DNA of 64,000 nt, from the NCBI RefSeq assembly GCF_002234675.1, contig NC_019867.2, forward strand, positions 26,091,166-26,155,165, read 5' to 3'. Made by a program: the position numbers and the translations under genes. Positions within the stretch are counted from its first letter, which is position 1. The number at the start of each line of letters is the position of its first letter. Positions 19,709 to 33,000 of this stretch are shown one piece after another. The DNA is from Oryzias latipes (taxonomy: Eukaryota; Chordata; Actinopteri; Beloniformes; Adrianichthyidae). Below the pieces are notes generated by a model. It was given only the letters and a program-made list of their open reading frames with translations. It did not search any database and had not been told where the DNA came from.

Positions 19709-20142
19709 GTGAGTAGTTGGGAGCCGCAGCGGACCGGAAGTAGAATCTTTTAAAAATAAGTGTGACAAAAATTAAAGTGTTTTTTTTTTTTTTTTGCTCG
19801 TCTTTGGGTTCACCTTCTCGTATAGGACGATTATTTATTTATTTATTATTTTAGTCACTAAGTAAGTAAGTAATAGTAAACAGGATGCCCCGTCGTTTTT
19901 CTTTTTTAACAGGAACTTTATTAATCTCAACAATCCAATACAATACAGTGCAATGCAATAATAGGAAAAGAACAAGCCAGGGGTTTGTGATTACATGTTA
20001 CACAAAGACATTGAAATTTACGCACGAATCGTATTATTATCATTATCATTTTTATTTTGAATGCCATGTCCAGGGTTCTGTAGGTTTCAAATGTGTTTTG
20101 AAAACGCTGTTTTCTGTGATTCTTGCAGCTGTGGTCATCACC

Positions 20143-23100
20143 ATGGGTACCAAAGTTGTTGTGTGCTGCAGCGTGCTGTACATTCTGGTTGACAGCATCA
20201 TCACCACTGTCCTGTACACACATGGATCCCAGCCTTCCCTTTTTCTAGATGATGCTCTACACTTCAATATCCTCCGGTCCGTCTTGGACCTCTGGGGCAC
20301 CGTGCTGCTCCGAGCCTCCCTCCTGCTGGGGGCCTCCATAGGGGTTTCATGGAACAAGGAAGAAGGCCCATTGAGAGTCGCCAAGCTCACCACTTTCATT
20401 CTCTTCCTCTGCATGGTTGTCATCACTTACGCCCTGGCCAAGATGTTGATGCTGACAGAGATGGAGCCTCTGAGCCATCAGCCGTGGTTCTTGAGTTTGA
20501 TCGGTTGGACATGTGCCTCGTCTTTGTGTGTCATGCTGCTCTGGAGGCAGCTAGGGAAGAAATCCAGCTTGGTGGGCAGTCACAGCATCCAAAGCAGCAG
20601 CCGTAGTGGAGGAGGAGGAGGCTCTGAGGACACTGAGAAGTTGATGGAGACAGCTGGTGAAGAGGATGAGAAGGAGGAGGAGGGTCAGAAAAAGGGGAAA
20701 GGCACAAAGAGCGGTTCTGGAGCTACACTGGGACGCTTGCTCAGCTACTGTAAAAAAGATGCAGGACTACTTTCTGTAGCCGTATTCTTCCTCCTCATTT
20801 CTGCATTGTGTGAGTATCTTAAAACAACAAAAGCAAGAGGAAGAAACCAGGAGCAAATGCACCAACTTATTATAGAATCTTTAGAAAATCTTTGTGGCAA
20901 TATGACATGTTAGATATCATACGTGAACAAAAACACGTTTTTGAACTCTTGTTATAAAATTATTTTAAAAGCAGTTTTTATTCAAAAAAGACTTATATTG
21001 GCCTGGCCTTTTAGTCAAAGTAACAATGAGTCATAAAAAGCTCCTGACTGTAAAACACTCAACGTCTGCTAAAACTGCTTATGAGAAAAAGCTTTTTTCT
21101 TGTTTTATATTCAATTTTCTTTACTTCAGGTTAATTACCTTAAGTCTTACAAACTAAACTTGAATAAGCAATATTTGTGTTTAGCAAGGGATATTTGCCA
21201 TAAATTGCTTTAGAACCTCATGGAGTTTAGTTTCTGCCGCCATTTTTAACACACAATAGAAAACAGGTTTTCTTCTTTCTAGTGCAAATCAGTAACTTAT
21301 TTAATTCTGCACAACTTATAAAAACAGAAAGATGTCCAAGGGCAAAGATTACTGCATCCGCACCTTCCACCTGCTAGTTTACTGCTCTGCTCTGTAAATG
21401 AACAACAAAATACACTTGAGCTTTGTGGCAAGTGCACAATTACAGTTTAATAATTAGCATAAGTTCTGGATTTATTAAGGGGAAAACTGCAAGAATATGA
21501 AAGATTGAAGCACAACAAAAACACATGAATTATATCCAGCTTAACAATTACATTTTTAATGCAAAATATGTGACTTTTCTCATGAAGTTAGCTTTTTTTC
21601 AAATAAATTCTAACTCTGTTATTTCTCAATTTTAGTCAACAAGTAATATTCTTTAGTAATGCAACGTCTTAACGAGGAATTACTTACTTACCTCACCCAT
21701 TACAGATTTACATTTGACTGCTAAATACTGATATATTTTCATACTTGAATGTCCAAATAAAAGGCCCACTCCAATCATGTTTTGATCCCTTGTAAAAGTG
21801 TTGCCGGTGGTCTTTTAATTAGGATTATGCAGTTTTTTTTTTAGACTAAATTAATTTTTCAAAAAGCTGTTATGTTTTCTAGGACAAAGTTTATGTTCAG
21901 TGGCAGGAGTTCAATAGAAATTCACATCCTAGTTGGACTGTTGGCGCGGAGTAAGCCCGCCCCATTCCTATCACACATCTGTTTACGTGGTCTACAGCTA
22001 GCTTACAGCCCCCTCATACCCCCAACCTAACTTTAGTGGTGCTACTAAAATGGTGAGCTGTCCAGCCTTACAATTTTGAAGCAGATTCCAGCTCAGGCGA
22101 GGAAAACAAAGACATACATGCACCTTTTAGTCTACAAGTGGATACATCAGAATGGAGCGGAGCAGGAAGCTTGTGGCCTGCCCAGTGTATTTTTTACGTC
22201 ACAAATATAATCTTTTAAAACTGCATTTTTTTTTGTCTGCTCCTGATTCACCACAATTTGAATAAATAAATATGCAGAAATGTATTTTTAAAATGTTCTT
22301 TGATTTTGATGTGATTTGAAATGGTTTATTTCAAGCAATCAAAGCAAGAATAATGCACAAAACAACACAATCAGCATTCATACATTCATACAAAGACGTA
22401 TCAAACTTAGGATAATTAGACATTAAAACAAAGATTGCTTGAAAGGGAGTGGAAGGAAGCAAACTTATATAATCCCACCCCTGTTCTACCGTAATTATTT
22501 TTATTAACAAATTTATTATTATCTGAATATACATTTTAACATAAATTTATTTAAAAAAAAGATTGAGTTCGCACTCAAATCTGCTGTTTTGTGATTTGCT
22601 TCTTGTCTTTTAGGTGAGGCCTTTATTCCTTTCTTTTATGGTAAAGCCATAGACGGCATTGTAGTCCACCAGAGCATGGGCTACTTCGCTAAACCCGTGA
22701 TCACACTGGCAGCTCTGGCCTTAGTCAGGTAAGTATCTATGGAATATGAGGTCATTTCATGGTCAAATCTCAGCTGAGGGGGACTGAAATGGCAATTTCA
22801 AGAATACAAACAAACCAACGTCTTAGCAGGATCCGAAAATTGTGAGAAGTGGGCCAATTCTCTGAAAACCTGGTCTTGTAACCTTAAGAAATATACGAAA
22901 TATATCACCGAATGAGAGATTAATTCCTATCAATAGAAGCTTATTTATAACTGCAACTAAATCATTATGTGTTTGTTTGCCAAGAGAGTCATTTGGCTGC
23001 TAGAGCTCATAGTTTTTAATGATTTGTTTGGTTTGTACCAGAGTTCAGGTGAACTTTCCCATCTGACAAACAAAGAGGACAAAGAGGAGTTCAGTGACTG

Positions 23101-26100
23101 GAAGGTGTTTATGGATGGCTGTTAAACATCCTAAATCATCAACTCTCCTCTTCCACGTTTGACAGATTGTTTAAGATTTTTGTGGAGATCCTCTGTTTTC
23201 ATATTTTCATGTCTGAATGAAAGCTATCTTCTCTCTAAAGAAATGTTTTCCAGCAGTTGTGTAGTTTTCCCCCTGTGATGCTGCTTTTGCCCTCCAATCC
23301 TTCTTTATTTAGCGACTTACCTCACCATTAAACATTATAACTGGAGCCTGTAGAATCTGATATGCCACTTTATCATTTGTTCCCACAAAATTCTCCTTCA
23401 AATTAGAGAGAAATCTTTGTGTTGGTTTTTGTCATGGCTGTCCTTTGGCTCAGATGTTACCCTTTTGTAAGGACCACAACTGTGTGTCTATTTGTAAAAC
23501 CTTAATATCACAAGAGAATATACCCTGTTTTAAGTATTTCTATGAATACTTGGAGGGAATAAGTATTTGATCCCTTGCTGATTTTGTAAGTTTGCCCACT
23601 TAAAAAAAATGGGGCAGTCTGTCATCCCAATGGTATAGTTCATTTGAACAATGAGAGATAGAAAAGTCAAGAAATCATTTATTTAAGGAAATAAATATCT
23701 GAACCGTCATGTTGGAAAGACTTAATGCCGTTAAAATGAACCTACCATTAGGACATGTGCCAGACTATCAAGTTCTTTCTAAGAGGGCAAACTTGCAATA
23801 TCAAAGGGATCGAATACGTATTTCCTCCACACTATGTGTTAAAGGTCTTAACTACAGCCATCCGAGCAGCACTGTCATCCACTTCTTTTCTATTTTCCTA
23901 GTTCACTTGCCATTGGGATACGAGGGGGAGTGTTCACCCTGATTATGGCCAGACTAAACCTTCGTCTTAGGAGTCATCTTTTCAGAACCTTGATGAGGCA
24001 AGAAATAGCCTTTTTTGATGAAAACCACACAGGTAATGTGGGGGCACCTAATATAATTCCCATGCCTAGATCTCCACCCCCTCCGTTGAAACGGTTTTAT
24101 TGAAATGACTCTGCAGGGGACATTATTTCCCGCCTGTCAGCTGACACCACTCAGGTGAGCGACCTGATCTCCCAGAATATAAATATTTTCTTGCGGAGCG
24201 GCATCAAAGGCGTTGGCTTCATCATCTTCATGCTCGGGATGTCCTGGAAGCTTACGATGGTCGCCATCATGGGATTTCCTTTTATCGCTCTTGTCTCCAA
24301 AGTTTATGGCAAATACTACAAGGCAAGATAGTTCTCTTTTTTGGGTTATTTATTTAGGAGATGTTACAGTTTTTCTCAGTCGCTTTAGTACAATTCTCAG
24401 ATCAGAATTGAAGTTTGCAAATACTTGTGTGCATTTCTCAAAACAATTTGTACAAACAGCAAAAGACGATGGATTTCTTGCAAAAGCCTGTAACTTGCTC
24501 AAAATCTTTAGTTCATCTCTCAAAACTAAGTCTTTATGTCATTGAACATGTCAGTGCCATCAGAATGTCAAGTCCTTGTGCCATTGTCTACGAACAAGAC
24601 AGTCAAATTACTTAGTCATGTTGTCAATATAACTGTGTACTTTAGAGGGAGTTTCTGATGTAAACTATGGCTAAAGTTTTGATGACAATTATTGTAAAAT
24701 GTAAGTTACACCTTTTTTGTTTGATTGCAAGAGACTGGACAAGATTCCCATTTACACTTTTATTGTTCATATTGTAATTTGTTGACAGACCATGTCATAC
24801 CAACATAGAAAAAACCCACTGCAAACAGTAACACAAAGGGAAAAAAAAAGATAGGACAACATTCTGTACAACAGTCCAGGCAGTGCAGTAGGAATTGGTG
24901 TGGTCTTCCTACACCTCTTGTCGTTCCTGTATGTTAGGCCACAAATTCTAATCCACATCACAGCGAATATCCTTTCTTGCAATGCAGCGAAATAGGTTTG
25001 TAATATTATGACAACTTGGTCAACCATTTTGCAGTTAATGACTTATACGATGAACTAATGACTAGGTGTTTTGAGGAGTAAGACTATTGCACAGTGAACT
25101 ATATAATACATTTTGATCAACATGACATAAACGATTGATAATGTAGCAAAGAGCAGATAATTGTACATAATCATTTGCATGGATGTACCAAAGCAATTGC
25201 AACTTGTTCAAAGAAGTGAGAAACTGCTTATATGATGTGCAGAAGTGACATCATGATTTGAAGATTGAACAAATAGTTTTGGGAATTTCATTCTGATCTA
25301 AGAATTGTACTAAAGCGACTGAGAAAAACTGTAAGAAACAAAAAATCATTCCGCTCATTTTTGGCGAGATCTCGCTTGTGATGTCAGCACACGTCAAAAG
25401 GATTGAGAAATTCTTTATTTCATTTTTAAGCATATATTTTTTTATATTGTCCAGAAACTGAGCAAGGAGGTACAAACAACCCTCGCAGAGGCCAATAAAA
25501 TTGCAGAAGAAACCATGTCAGCCATGAGGACGGTGCGCAGCTTCGCAAACGAGACTGGAGAGTCAGATTCTTACTGTAGCAAGCTCTCAGCCATGTTCCA
25601 GATCAACAAAAAACAAGCCCTGGCCTATGCTTGCTACATGTGGTCCAGCTGTGTAGGTACTTTCAAATAGAACATTTTCCCTAAACCCTGTTCTGATCTT
25701 AATGTTTGGGTTTTTGTCTATTTGTCAGATCTCAGAGCTGGCCCTGGAGGTTGCCATCCTGTACTATGGAGGCCACCTTGTGATCGCTGGTCAGATCAGC
25801 AGTGGGACTTTGATTTCTTTTTTTATATACATGTTGGAACTAGGAGAATGTCTTGGGGTATCATGTCTATTCTTTCATCAGCTGTTTTCTATAGAAGTAT
25901 TAGGCTGCTGGAGCATTAAAGTCAACTTGCTTTTTCGGCAGGAAATTGCATCAGTGTACACCGGCCTCATGCAGGGAGTCGGAGCTGCTGAGAAGGTTTT
26001 CGAGTATTTAGACAGGAAACCCAAACACCCAGCAGACGGCACAGAAGCTCCAGACACATGCACGGGTCTGGTTGAGTTTAAAGACATCACCTTTGCTTAT

Positions 26101-28619
26101 CCAACACGACCTGAGACTGATATTCTGCAGGTTTGTTCTTCTCCTCCACTGTGGTGATAAATCTCCTTTGGCTTCTCAAGTGAAAGCTTTCAAGCAAAAT
26201 CTTTCCAGAGGTGGTCAGCTTTGGCCCAGGTGGTGCAGCTTGGGGTCAGTTAGATCATATATTTAGAGGTAACCAGGTAAAAGGGCACTATGAAAGAAAA
26301 ACAACCCAAACTAAGTCGGTCTCAAATCGGTATATTAACTCTGCAATGAAAAATTTCTCCTTTTTGATTCTAATGAGTATTTCATGATGCTGTTTTTATT
26401 GTCTTTTTTCCCCCCAGGGAGTGTCATTTGCTCTGCAGCCCGGTGAAGTCACTGCCCTGGTGGGGCCTTCAGGCAGTGGAAAAAGCTCCTGTGTGAGTCT
26501 GCTGGAAAACTTCTATCTCCCACAGCAAGGCCAAGTGCTACTGGATGGGAAGCCGGTAAACACCTTCCAGCACACCTATCTGCACTCCAAGGTGAGATGA
26601 CCCTTTCATTTATGGCACGGTAAAGGTGACCAGAGCTTATTTGGACTATGTTCAAACTGATAGATGTTTAGGTTAGTTTATGTCAAAGTTTTCTCCCCAA
26701 GAGCCCCAGTTTGGTTTGACAACTATTTCAATAGTAATTTAGCAAGAATTCATTGAACTCTGTGGATGTAGAAGACACAGTGAACTGTATTTGCCCTCAC
26801 ACCCTTCAAAGAAAAAAAAACATGTCCATGTTTTGATAGATTGCTTCTTTAAAAGGAAAGCCAGGAATGAAATACCTGGAAGCTAGTTTTTTTTTTATTT
26901 TTTTTTTTTTTTATATCAAATAAAACCCTCTTGTTAGCAGATACCAGATATGTATTGTTATCAAAACCTTTTGGGAACATATGATATGATATGATGTGAT
27001 ATGACGAATCCTCAGTTTTTCAAAGCTCTTAAGGTCTAAACACTGCCTTGTTCCTTAAGGAATAAGATTGACTAATAATTAAATACTCTATACAAGTTGC
27101 TTTTCTGAAAGAGTACACCGCCCTTCACAACAATTTTGTATTGCACAACAGCTGTGGAGCTCTCTCACAAAACAGAATATAAGGCAGATGTTCAATAGCT
27201 ATTTAAACTTCAATAACAGATTGAAGTTTTTGTATAAAACGTCTGTTTCTCTTGTCTACAGGTGGCTCTTGTGAGTCAAGAGCCTGTGCTGTTTGCACGG
27301 ACAGTAAAGGAGAACATCACTTATGGACTGACTGGAGTTCCCATGGAGGCTGTGGTGCAAGCAGCCATCAAGGCTAATGCTCATGATTTTATTACCGCCC
27401 TCCCCAAAGGCTATGATACTAGTAAATACCAAATGTGTTCATGGGAATTGCTTCTGATGTGGTCTACATGTCTGCACATGTCTAAGGCCGTTTGACAGTT
27501 GTTCAGTATTAGTGAGGTGGCCGACAGGAAGTATTACACGTGTATTTTTAAATCGAAACCACACTTTTCCAGCAACCGGGGCTGCGCTTAATCGATGACA
27601 AGTCGAATGTCTCAGAAAATCAAATCTACCATATTTACAACTCGGACTGAAGGAATAAAAGATATGAGAAATTGTACTGCCACCTGATGCGCAATAGGAA
27701 GACAGTTTATCACTTATGTTATTTGCTGGATGCTTGCAGGCTTTTTTGTGTGCTTAAACATACATACATTCAGATCATGTGTGTTTTTAGCTATATGCAT
27801 ATGATTGCCAATTTCAAATTCCAATATACTACTTTTTTAAATGTTTATAAATAATAATGAATTTCCTATTTTACAAACCTGACTTGAGAGGATTAGTCGA
27901 GAGGGAATAGATAATTGATAATGGGTTGTATTGGATAGTTGTTTCTCTTGTGGCTAGTTTAAATAATAAAATTCCTTTCTGTTTAAGTAGTAAATTGGCT
28001 AAGTGAACCAAAAAGTTTCACATATCCTCTTTCCTTTTTGATTTTTTCTTCAATGAGGTGTTGGTGAAAAAGGCACACAGTTGTCTGGAGGACAGAAGCA
28101 AAGGGTGGCCATTGCACGAGCTCTCATCCGCAACCCTACAGTTCTCCTCCTGGATGAGGCAACCAGTGCTCTGGATGCAGAGAGTGAACACATGGCAAGT
28201 TGCTGTCTATAGAACAAACTCATTCTGCTAATGAGACATTTGCTGTAAATGCTGTTTTAACTACATTCAGAGGGATGTACTGTGTGAATTGACTGCAGGT
28301 TCAGCAGGCTCTGAACAACATCATGCAGGATCATACAGTCCTAGTCATTGCCCACCGGCTCAGCACAGTGGAGAAAGCAGACAACATCATCGTGATTGAC
28401 GGGGGCCATGTGGTTGAACAGGGAACCCACAGTCATCTGATGGCTACTAGCAGGCTCTATTCTAAAATGGTGCAGAGGCAAGTGTTGGGCATGGAGACTG
28501 GAGCAGGAGTCTTAAATTCACCTGGAAATTCCTGGAAAGGTGGTGGAGGAAGGACTCGCAGAAGACAGAGCAGTAGCAGCAGCACTTCTAGCGGGGCGGA
28601 GTGCACCCCTCGCTACTGA
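20143..28619 (+). CDS. abcb9: ATP-binding cassette transporter B9 (TAP-like, TAPL)
   Basis: Eleven coding exons join in frame to 808 codons: 20143-20809, 22614-22728, 23902-24032, 24117-24322, 25455-25652, 25729-25857, 25942-26130, 26418-26591, 27262-27421, 28058-28194, 28299-28619. Human ABCB9 has about 766 residues. The start is the first ATG after the acceptor at 20128, in context CACCATGG. The N-terminal four-helix TMD0 ([13 protein letters not shown] is typical of ABCB9) is followed by a Gly/acidic/Lys-rich linker, the six-helix ABC core, and a nucleotide-binding domain. That domain has Walker [10 protein letters not shown] (561-569), Q-loop VSQEPVLFA, signature LSGGQ (665-669), Walker [13 protein letters not shown] and H-loop His721. 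A homodimer pumps cytosolic peptides into lysosomes. Introns 24323-25454 and 28195-28298 use GC donors. The tail after residue ~760 is Gly/Arg/Ser-rich and looks lineage-specific. Confidence 0.96.
21767..22305 (+). mobile_element. MITE family 1, copy in abcb9 intron
   Basis: Starts AAAAGGCCCACTCCAATCATG, like the start at 51455. It shares CTAGGACAAAGTTTATG, CATCTGTTTACGTGG and CAGCTAGCTTACAGCCCC with the other copies. It abuts a LINE tail at about 22305. Confidence 0.75.
22310..22510 (-). mobile_element. Truncated LINE 3' tail, copy B
   Basis: Reverse complement of the family at 8629-8753, extended by ~70 bp on the 5' side. It ends (reverse strand) in GAAATAAACCATTTC. Confidence 0.65.
23549..23832. 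mobile_element. Tc1-like deletion derivative
   Basis: Inverted ends: GGAGGGAATAAGTATTTGAT at the left, and its partner ATCGAATACGTATTTCCTCC at the right, bounded by TA on both sides. About 284 bp, no transposase. Ends match a common fish Tc1 family by memory. Confidence 0.75.
24367..25331. mobile_element. 965-bp TIR element, copy in abcb9 GC-AG intron
   Basis: Ends CAGTTTTTCTCAGTCGCTTT and its reverse complement form TIRs of about 45 bp, flanked by TA. A second copy of almost equal length lies at 33073-34038 in opposite orientation. The longest frame (86 codons, minus strand) is conserved between the copies but shows no transposase motif, so the element is probably non-autonomous. Superfamily uncertain; TA target and CAG...CTG ends fit Tc1/mariner-like elements. 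Confidence 0.85.
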
Positions 28620-28833
28620 AAAGGAAAATACTGTGGGTAGAGTTTGGGCTAAAGGGTCTCAGGGGTTTCACTCCTTTGCCATTGGAAAATGGGAAATAAC
28701 TAATCATGAAGAACCTGTAACAGTCCAGTCATTCCTGCATGTTTGATGTGGACTCTTATCATGTTTGTGACACTAAAGCTAAATGAATAGAGGAGCTGTA
28801 CCAAAAAGAAAACAAAGATAGGACCTCTGCTGG

Positions 28834-28882
28834 AATAAATGTGTTTATTAAAGGAAAACAGTACATACTCTGTTAAAATAAA
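28834..28882 (+). terminator. abcb9 polyadenylation signals
   Basis: AATAAA at 28834-28839 and again at 28877-28882, about 215-260 bp after the stop codon. No later coding sequence of this gene is seen. Confidence 0.65.
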
Positions 28883-28926
28883 CATATAAATCTATTTAGG
28901 TTTTTTTTTAAGGTCTTTATTATTTA

Positions 28927-29500
28927 TGTAAAGTCCCAATCTGATGAAAATTGTATTGTGGTTTTTTTAACATGTACTTGTGGCTTTATCTGATGACAAA
29001 GGATGTATATTATAAATTAAGTTCAAAATTGCATTTCTGAGTATTTCTTTATTTAAAAATGTGAATCAGGAGCAGACTAAAAAAAAATGCTGTTGAAAAA
29101 TATGCTCAGCAATCCCCCCCCCCCCCCCCCCACACACACCTGCTCAAGGTGAGGTGTTTGTGAGGCGTAGAGAGATAATGGAAAACTCCAAGTTCTAAGA
29201 AGAAATATAGATGTCCGCTTTCATTTTTAACTCAAAAATGCACCGCTAATGTCAAGTTGGGGGTGTGATAGGCTGTAAGCTAGCAGAAGAGCGAGCAATC
29301 CGAGAGCTCTCATCGAGGAAGGGGAAGGGGGCGGGGTTGCTCTGTGCCAATGGCCCACCACAATTCCGCTCTGCAGAAACTATGTCCTAGAAAACGACAA
29401 AAAAAAGTTTTTGTGGATGAAAATGGCATTATCATAATTCAAATACTACTGGGAAGACTTTATAAATAGTTTAAAAGATTATCAGAGAGGGATTCTAATT
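28927..29500 (-). mobile_element. MITE family 1, copy between abcb9 and vps37b
   Basis: Begins TGTAAAGTCCCAATCTGATG, parallel to the copy at 43224. It contains CTGTAAGCTAGCAG, GGGCGGGGTTGCTC and ACTATGTCCTAGAAAACGAC. It holds a C15+ run with CA repeats at 29112-29140. Confidence 0.75.
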
Positions 29501-29879
29501 TTTTTGCTCATGATTTCTTATGCTTTTATGTTGTTTTCATAATAATAATGTGAAAAAGCTATATCTATATTCTATATACATGTTGTTTTAATGCTTTTGA
29601 GGTATATGCAATATTCCCAAGAAATGTATTATTTACATAAACAAACCTCCACCAATACATCAGACACTTCAAATAGTTAAAGAAAAAAAATCTTACCAGA
29701 CATCTTAAGTTATAAGGTATTTAAATCTAACTTTTTACATTGTATTGACAAATAATTTACCATCATTTTTAAACTATTAGATGTATATGAGCTATTTTCA
29801 TGGTGCAAACTAGGGCCCAATTGTTGTATTATTTAAATTTCAAACTTCACATCCCAACAGTGTGAGCTACTAAAAAGGG

Positions 29880-30036
29880 ATCATCTTTAATAAATCCAAC
29901 TTTTATTGGGAGTACTTGAAGGCATCGCAGGGCCCAGTGTCCTCTACTTCCTGTAAGGGAAGCGCAGTCAGCTGTCACAACCTGGGAGGCGAACAGAGGG
30001 AACATAGGCGAGCGCGAGCACAAAATAACCGCAAAA
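29880..30036 (+). promoter_or_regulatory. vps37b promoter-proximal region and 5' UTR
   Basis: GC-richer stretch directly upstream of the vps37b ATG. No TATA box evident; the transcription start is not determined. The interval 29500-29880 shows nothing recognisable. Confidence 0.4.
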
Positions 30037-33000
30037 ATGTCCAGTTTTTACAACAAGTTCAGTGGTTACACGATGACTCAGCTCAACGAAATACTTGAAG
30101 ACGACGAAAAATTAACGAAAATGGTACAGGAGATGGACGAGGTAAGCAAAGTCACTGGCTATTCCATAGTCAATGTTAGCTAGTTACTCTTTTTTTCTCC
30201 TTCCTTCGGTCGCTTTGTTGTTGTTTTCCCCTTATCTTAAGACTTTGCTTTGTTTGTTTCCTTATTTTCAGATTACCTGAAATCCAAGTTAGGTTAAAAT
30301 CGACGACAAACGAAGAAAACAGAATTAGAGTATTATAATTACGCTAATAATAACAGATACTGGGAGGCATTTGAGCAAGTTTAGCTGAGGATTTTCAGTT
30401 TGCTGAGGATCGTTCCTCCTAGACGGCCCTTCAGAATAGAAACTTGTAACTATTTGGCCGTGTGTACGGAAAACCGCACTCTTTCACGGCCACAGAATAT
30501 TGTCTTGGCTGTTAGCTTAGCTTCAACATCGGCAAACAACTGAATTCCCCAAACATAGACTGGTTACTCCTCCTAGCACAGGTACACAGTGACGTAACAA
30601 GACGGAAGGACCCTTTCCCATCATTCATGCTAACTCACACGTTTACATAACTAGACAAATTAAACACACGTTCTTTCTTTGGGGATTAAAAGTGAATATT
30701 GAAGTTACTGAATTACCTCGTTAACTGACAAGCCAGCTAGTCTTGAACTCTTTTGAAAAGTTAGCCAAATTGCCCTTGAATACAGGTCGTTTGACTCATT
30801 TGATGTTTTTCCTCTGTATAATAAGCAATGATTAGTCACTGAAAAGCCTCAGTCTATTAAAAGGATTGCAAAGGAAAGCTACAGACGAGTTTTTTTTTTT
30901 AATATGTAATTTGACTTCACATGTTGCTGCTGCCCATTTCCTTGTCCAGTTTGGTCTTTTGCTGTCATAATGTGCTGCTCCAACAGCCTGAGCTGGTCCC
31001 TACAGTTAGTACAGCTTCCCCATCACACGCCTTGTTCTTGTTGCTGCAAAGCCCTTTGGGAAAACTTCACCAATTACTTTCTTCATCAAACAAATTGGTC
31101 TTATCTGTTGTCGTGGAGCAGGAACAATGACTGAAGTGGCCACGTTTCAGTTCATTTCTGCAGCAGCAGAGACTTGTTTTCCAAATCACTCAAAATGACT
31201 ATGTTGTTCACATAGAAACGCCATTGTAAAGTTACTTTATGTGTGAATGTGAGTGACTGGGTTATGCTGGAGCTTGTAAAAGTGAGAAGAACACGGTGCA
31301 GGGCTTTTATCTTGTGAGTTTCTTCTGTTTAAGTCCCACACCGGCTGTCTCCATGCTTTCGTATTCCCTCGACCTATTGGTTATGAGAGGAGGAGGGAGG
31401 CGTTTAATGCAGTGACTCACTCGCTATCTGCTGTATCATGTTCGTCATAAGATTATAGGAGGGACAAAACAGTCCGTCAGGTATATTGGCCGAAGCCAGT
31501 CATGGAATTTTCCAAGTTGCTGACTGGAAACAGTCAATATTGAGATTTATATGAAGAATTGAGTTTACTGCCGCAGCCCACGAAGATCTCGGACAATTGC
31601 ATATCACTGCTCTGAAATGGTTTCGTTTTGAAAAGCCCCGGACTGCAGCACATTGTTGTTTTGAATAATGCAAATACATACTTGCTAAATCTGTTTACAT
31701 GCAGTACACCCTGTTTCTTTGTATACTGTCGCTTTTAATGGCTTTTTAAATGTCACTTGTTCTTTGATGAGGACCTGGTAGGGATTAACGCTATGTCTCA
31801 GCATCATGACGTTAAAAGGAGAGTATTGCTTTCTATTTTGTGTAACAACTGAGCAATGTTGAGTGTCTCAATTGCTTGTCTCTTGGCCCCTCAAGGGATT
31901 CTGGGTAGTGTAGTAATATATGTGATATGACCATATTGGTGAGCCTTTTGATTCAAAAAATACATTATTGCTATTTTTCAGGAATCTGCATATGGATTTC
32001 CGGCTTTTATTTGCATGTTTGCCTTCGTCCATATTTGGTAAATAAAACAAGCTTGGTTACTACTGTCTGACATAGCATTTCTTCAAAAGTATGTTGATAA
32101 CACATGATGACTTCTGATATGAAAACATTTGTCATTTGAGATCAAAAGACAGCATTAAGAACTGTTTCTCTATTCTTGTTGCCATGCTCTCAGCTAAAAT
32201 CGGATCTGCTGTCAACTGATGTTTTTTCAGCTTCAGAACAGAAGTACCTGCATCCTTTTGGACAGAAAGTGTATGATAGAATGGTTACTGTTCCTCTTGG
32301 CTTTGTCACTTTCAATTTCACAGCGTATTCCACAGCTGTGATTGCTCGGTTTCAGAGGCCAGTTGTGTCCTCTCTATATCTATGTTCCGAGGACTGAGCA
32401 GTTTCTTCAAGATCTGCCAGAGCGCTTCAAACAGTATTTCCTAACTTTACAGTCAATTGGACTGCAGAGATCTCTGTGAAAAACCAAGAATCAGGATTGA
32501 CGGGTCAGAAGGTCAGGATTTGGTGATGGAATCGCTCCTACCATTTTGCAGAAATGGTATTTATTTCATTTGCAAAATTACAAAAAGGAAGAGAAAAAAA
32601 GGAAATTCAATCTGTATGTGGCCTTTAAGGATATGTTTAGAAACCAAAGATGTATTGAAATGGCAGCTTTGATAAAAGTCAGAAATAATTCCTCCGCCCA
32701 TCCATTTTCTGGTCCAGCTGAATCACTTGGCTGCTGGAGCCTGTCCCACCTGGCTACGGTTGGGTACACTCTGGACAGGAAAGCCACTCTTGTCTCCTAG
32801 TGCTTAATCACATGTTGCCCCTAATTTATGCTCATCTTTGGATTAGCATTCAAACTAAGCCTCTTGTACATTTTTTAAGCTGCGTAAGGTATGAAAAGCT
32901 CTTTTTTTTTAAATAAATAAAGTTTGAAATGGGAGACATGTTTGTATTGATTTCTACTGAAAGACTGCACTGTGAATGTGGGATGTGGTGGACTTGGGTT

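Noticed and set aside
19885-20142. N-terminal extension of abcb9 to an ATG at 19885
   Set aside because: A good acceptor at 20127-20128 and a Kozak-like CACCATGG at 20143 place the start there; the extension has no ABCB9 similarity.
25702-26157. 151-codon frame through abcb9 exons 7 and 8 as a single exon
   Set aside because: The stretch 25858-25941 interrupts the ABC core alignment and is cleanly removed as an 84-bp GT-AG intron that keeps frame.
28195-28205. Alternative GT donor at GCAAGTTG for abcb9 exon 11
   Set aside because: Using the GT four bases downstream would shift the frame and break the E-S-E-H-M-V-Q-Q continuity.
29112-29140. C-run and CA repeat as a regulatory element
   Set aside because: Simple-sequence expansion inside a MITE copy, without further signal.
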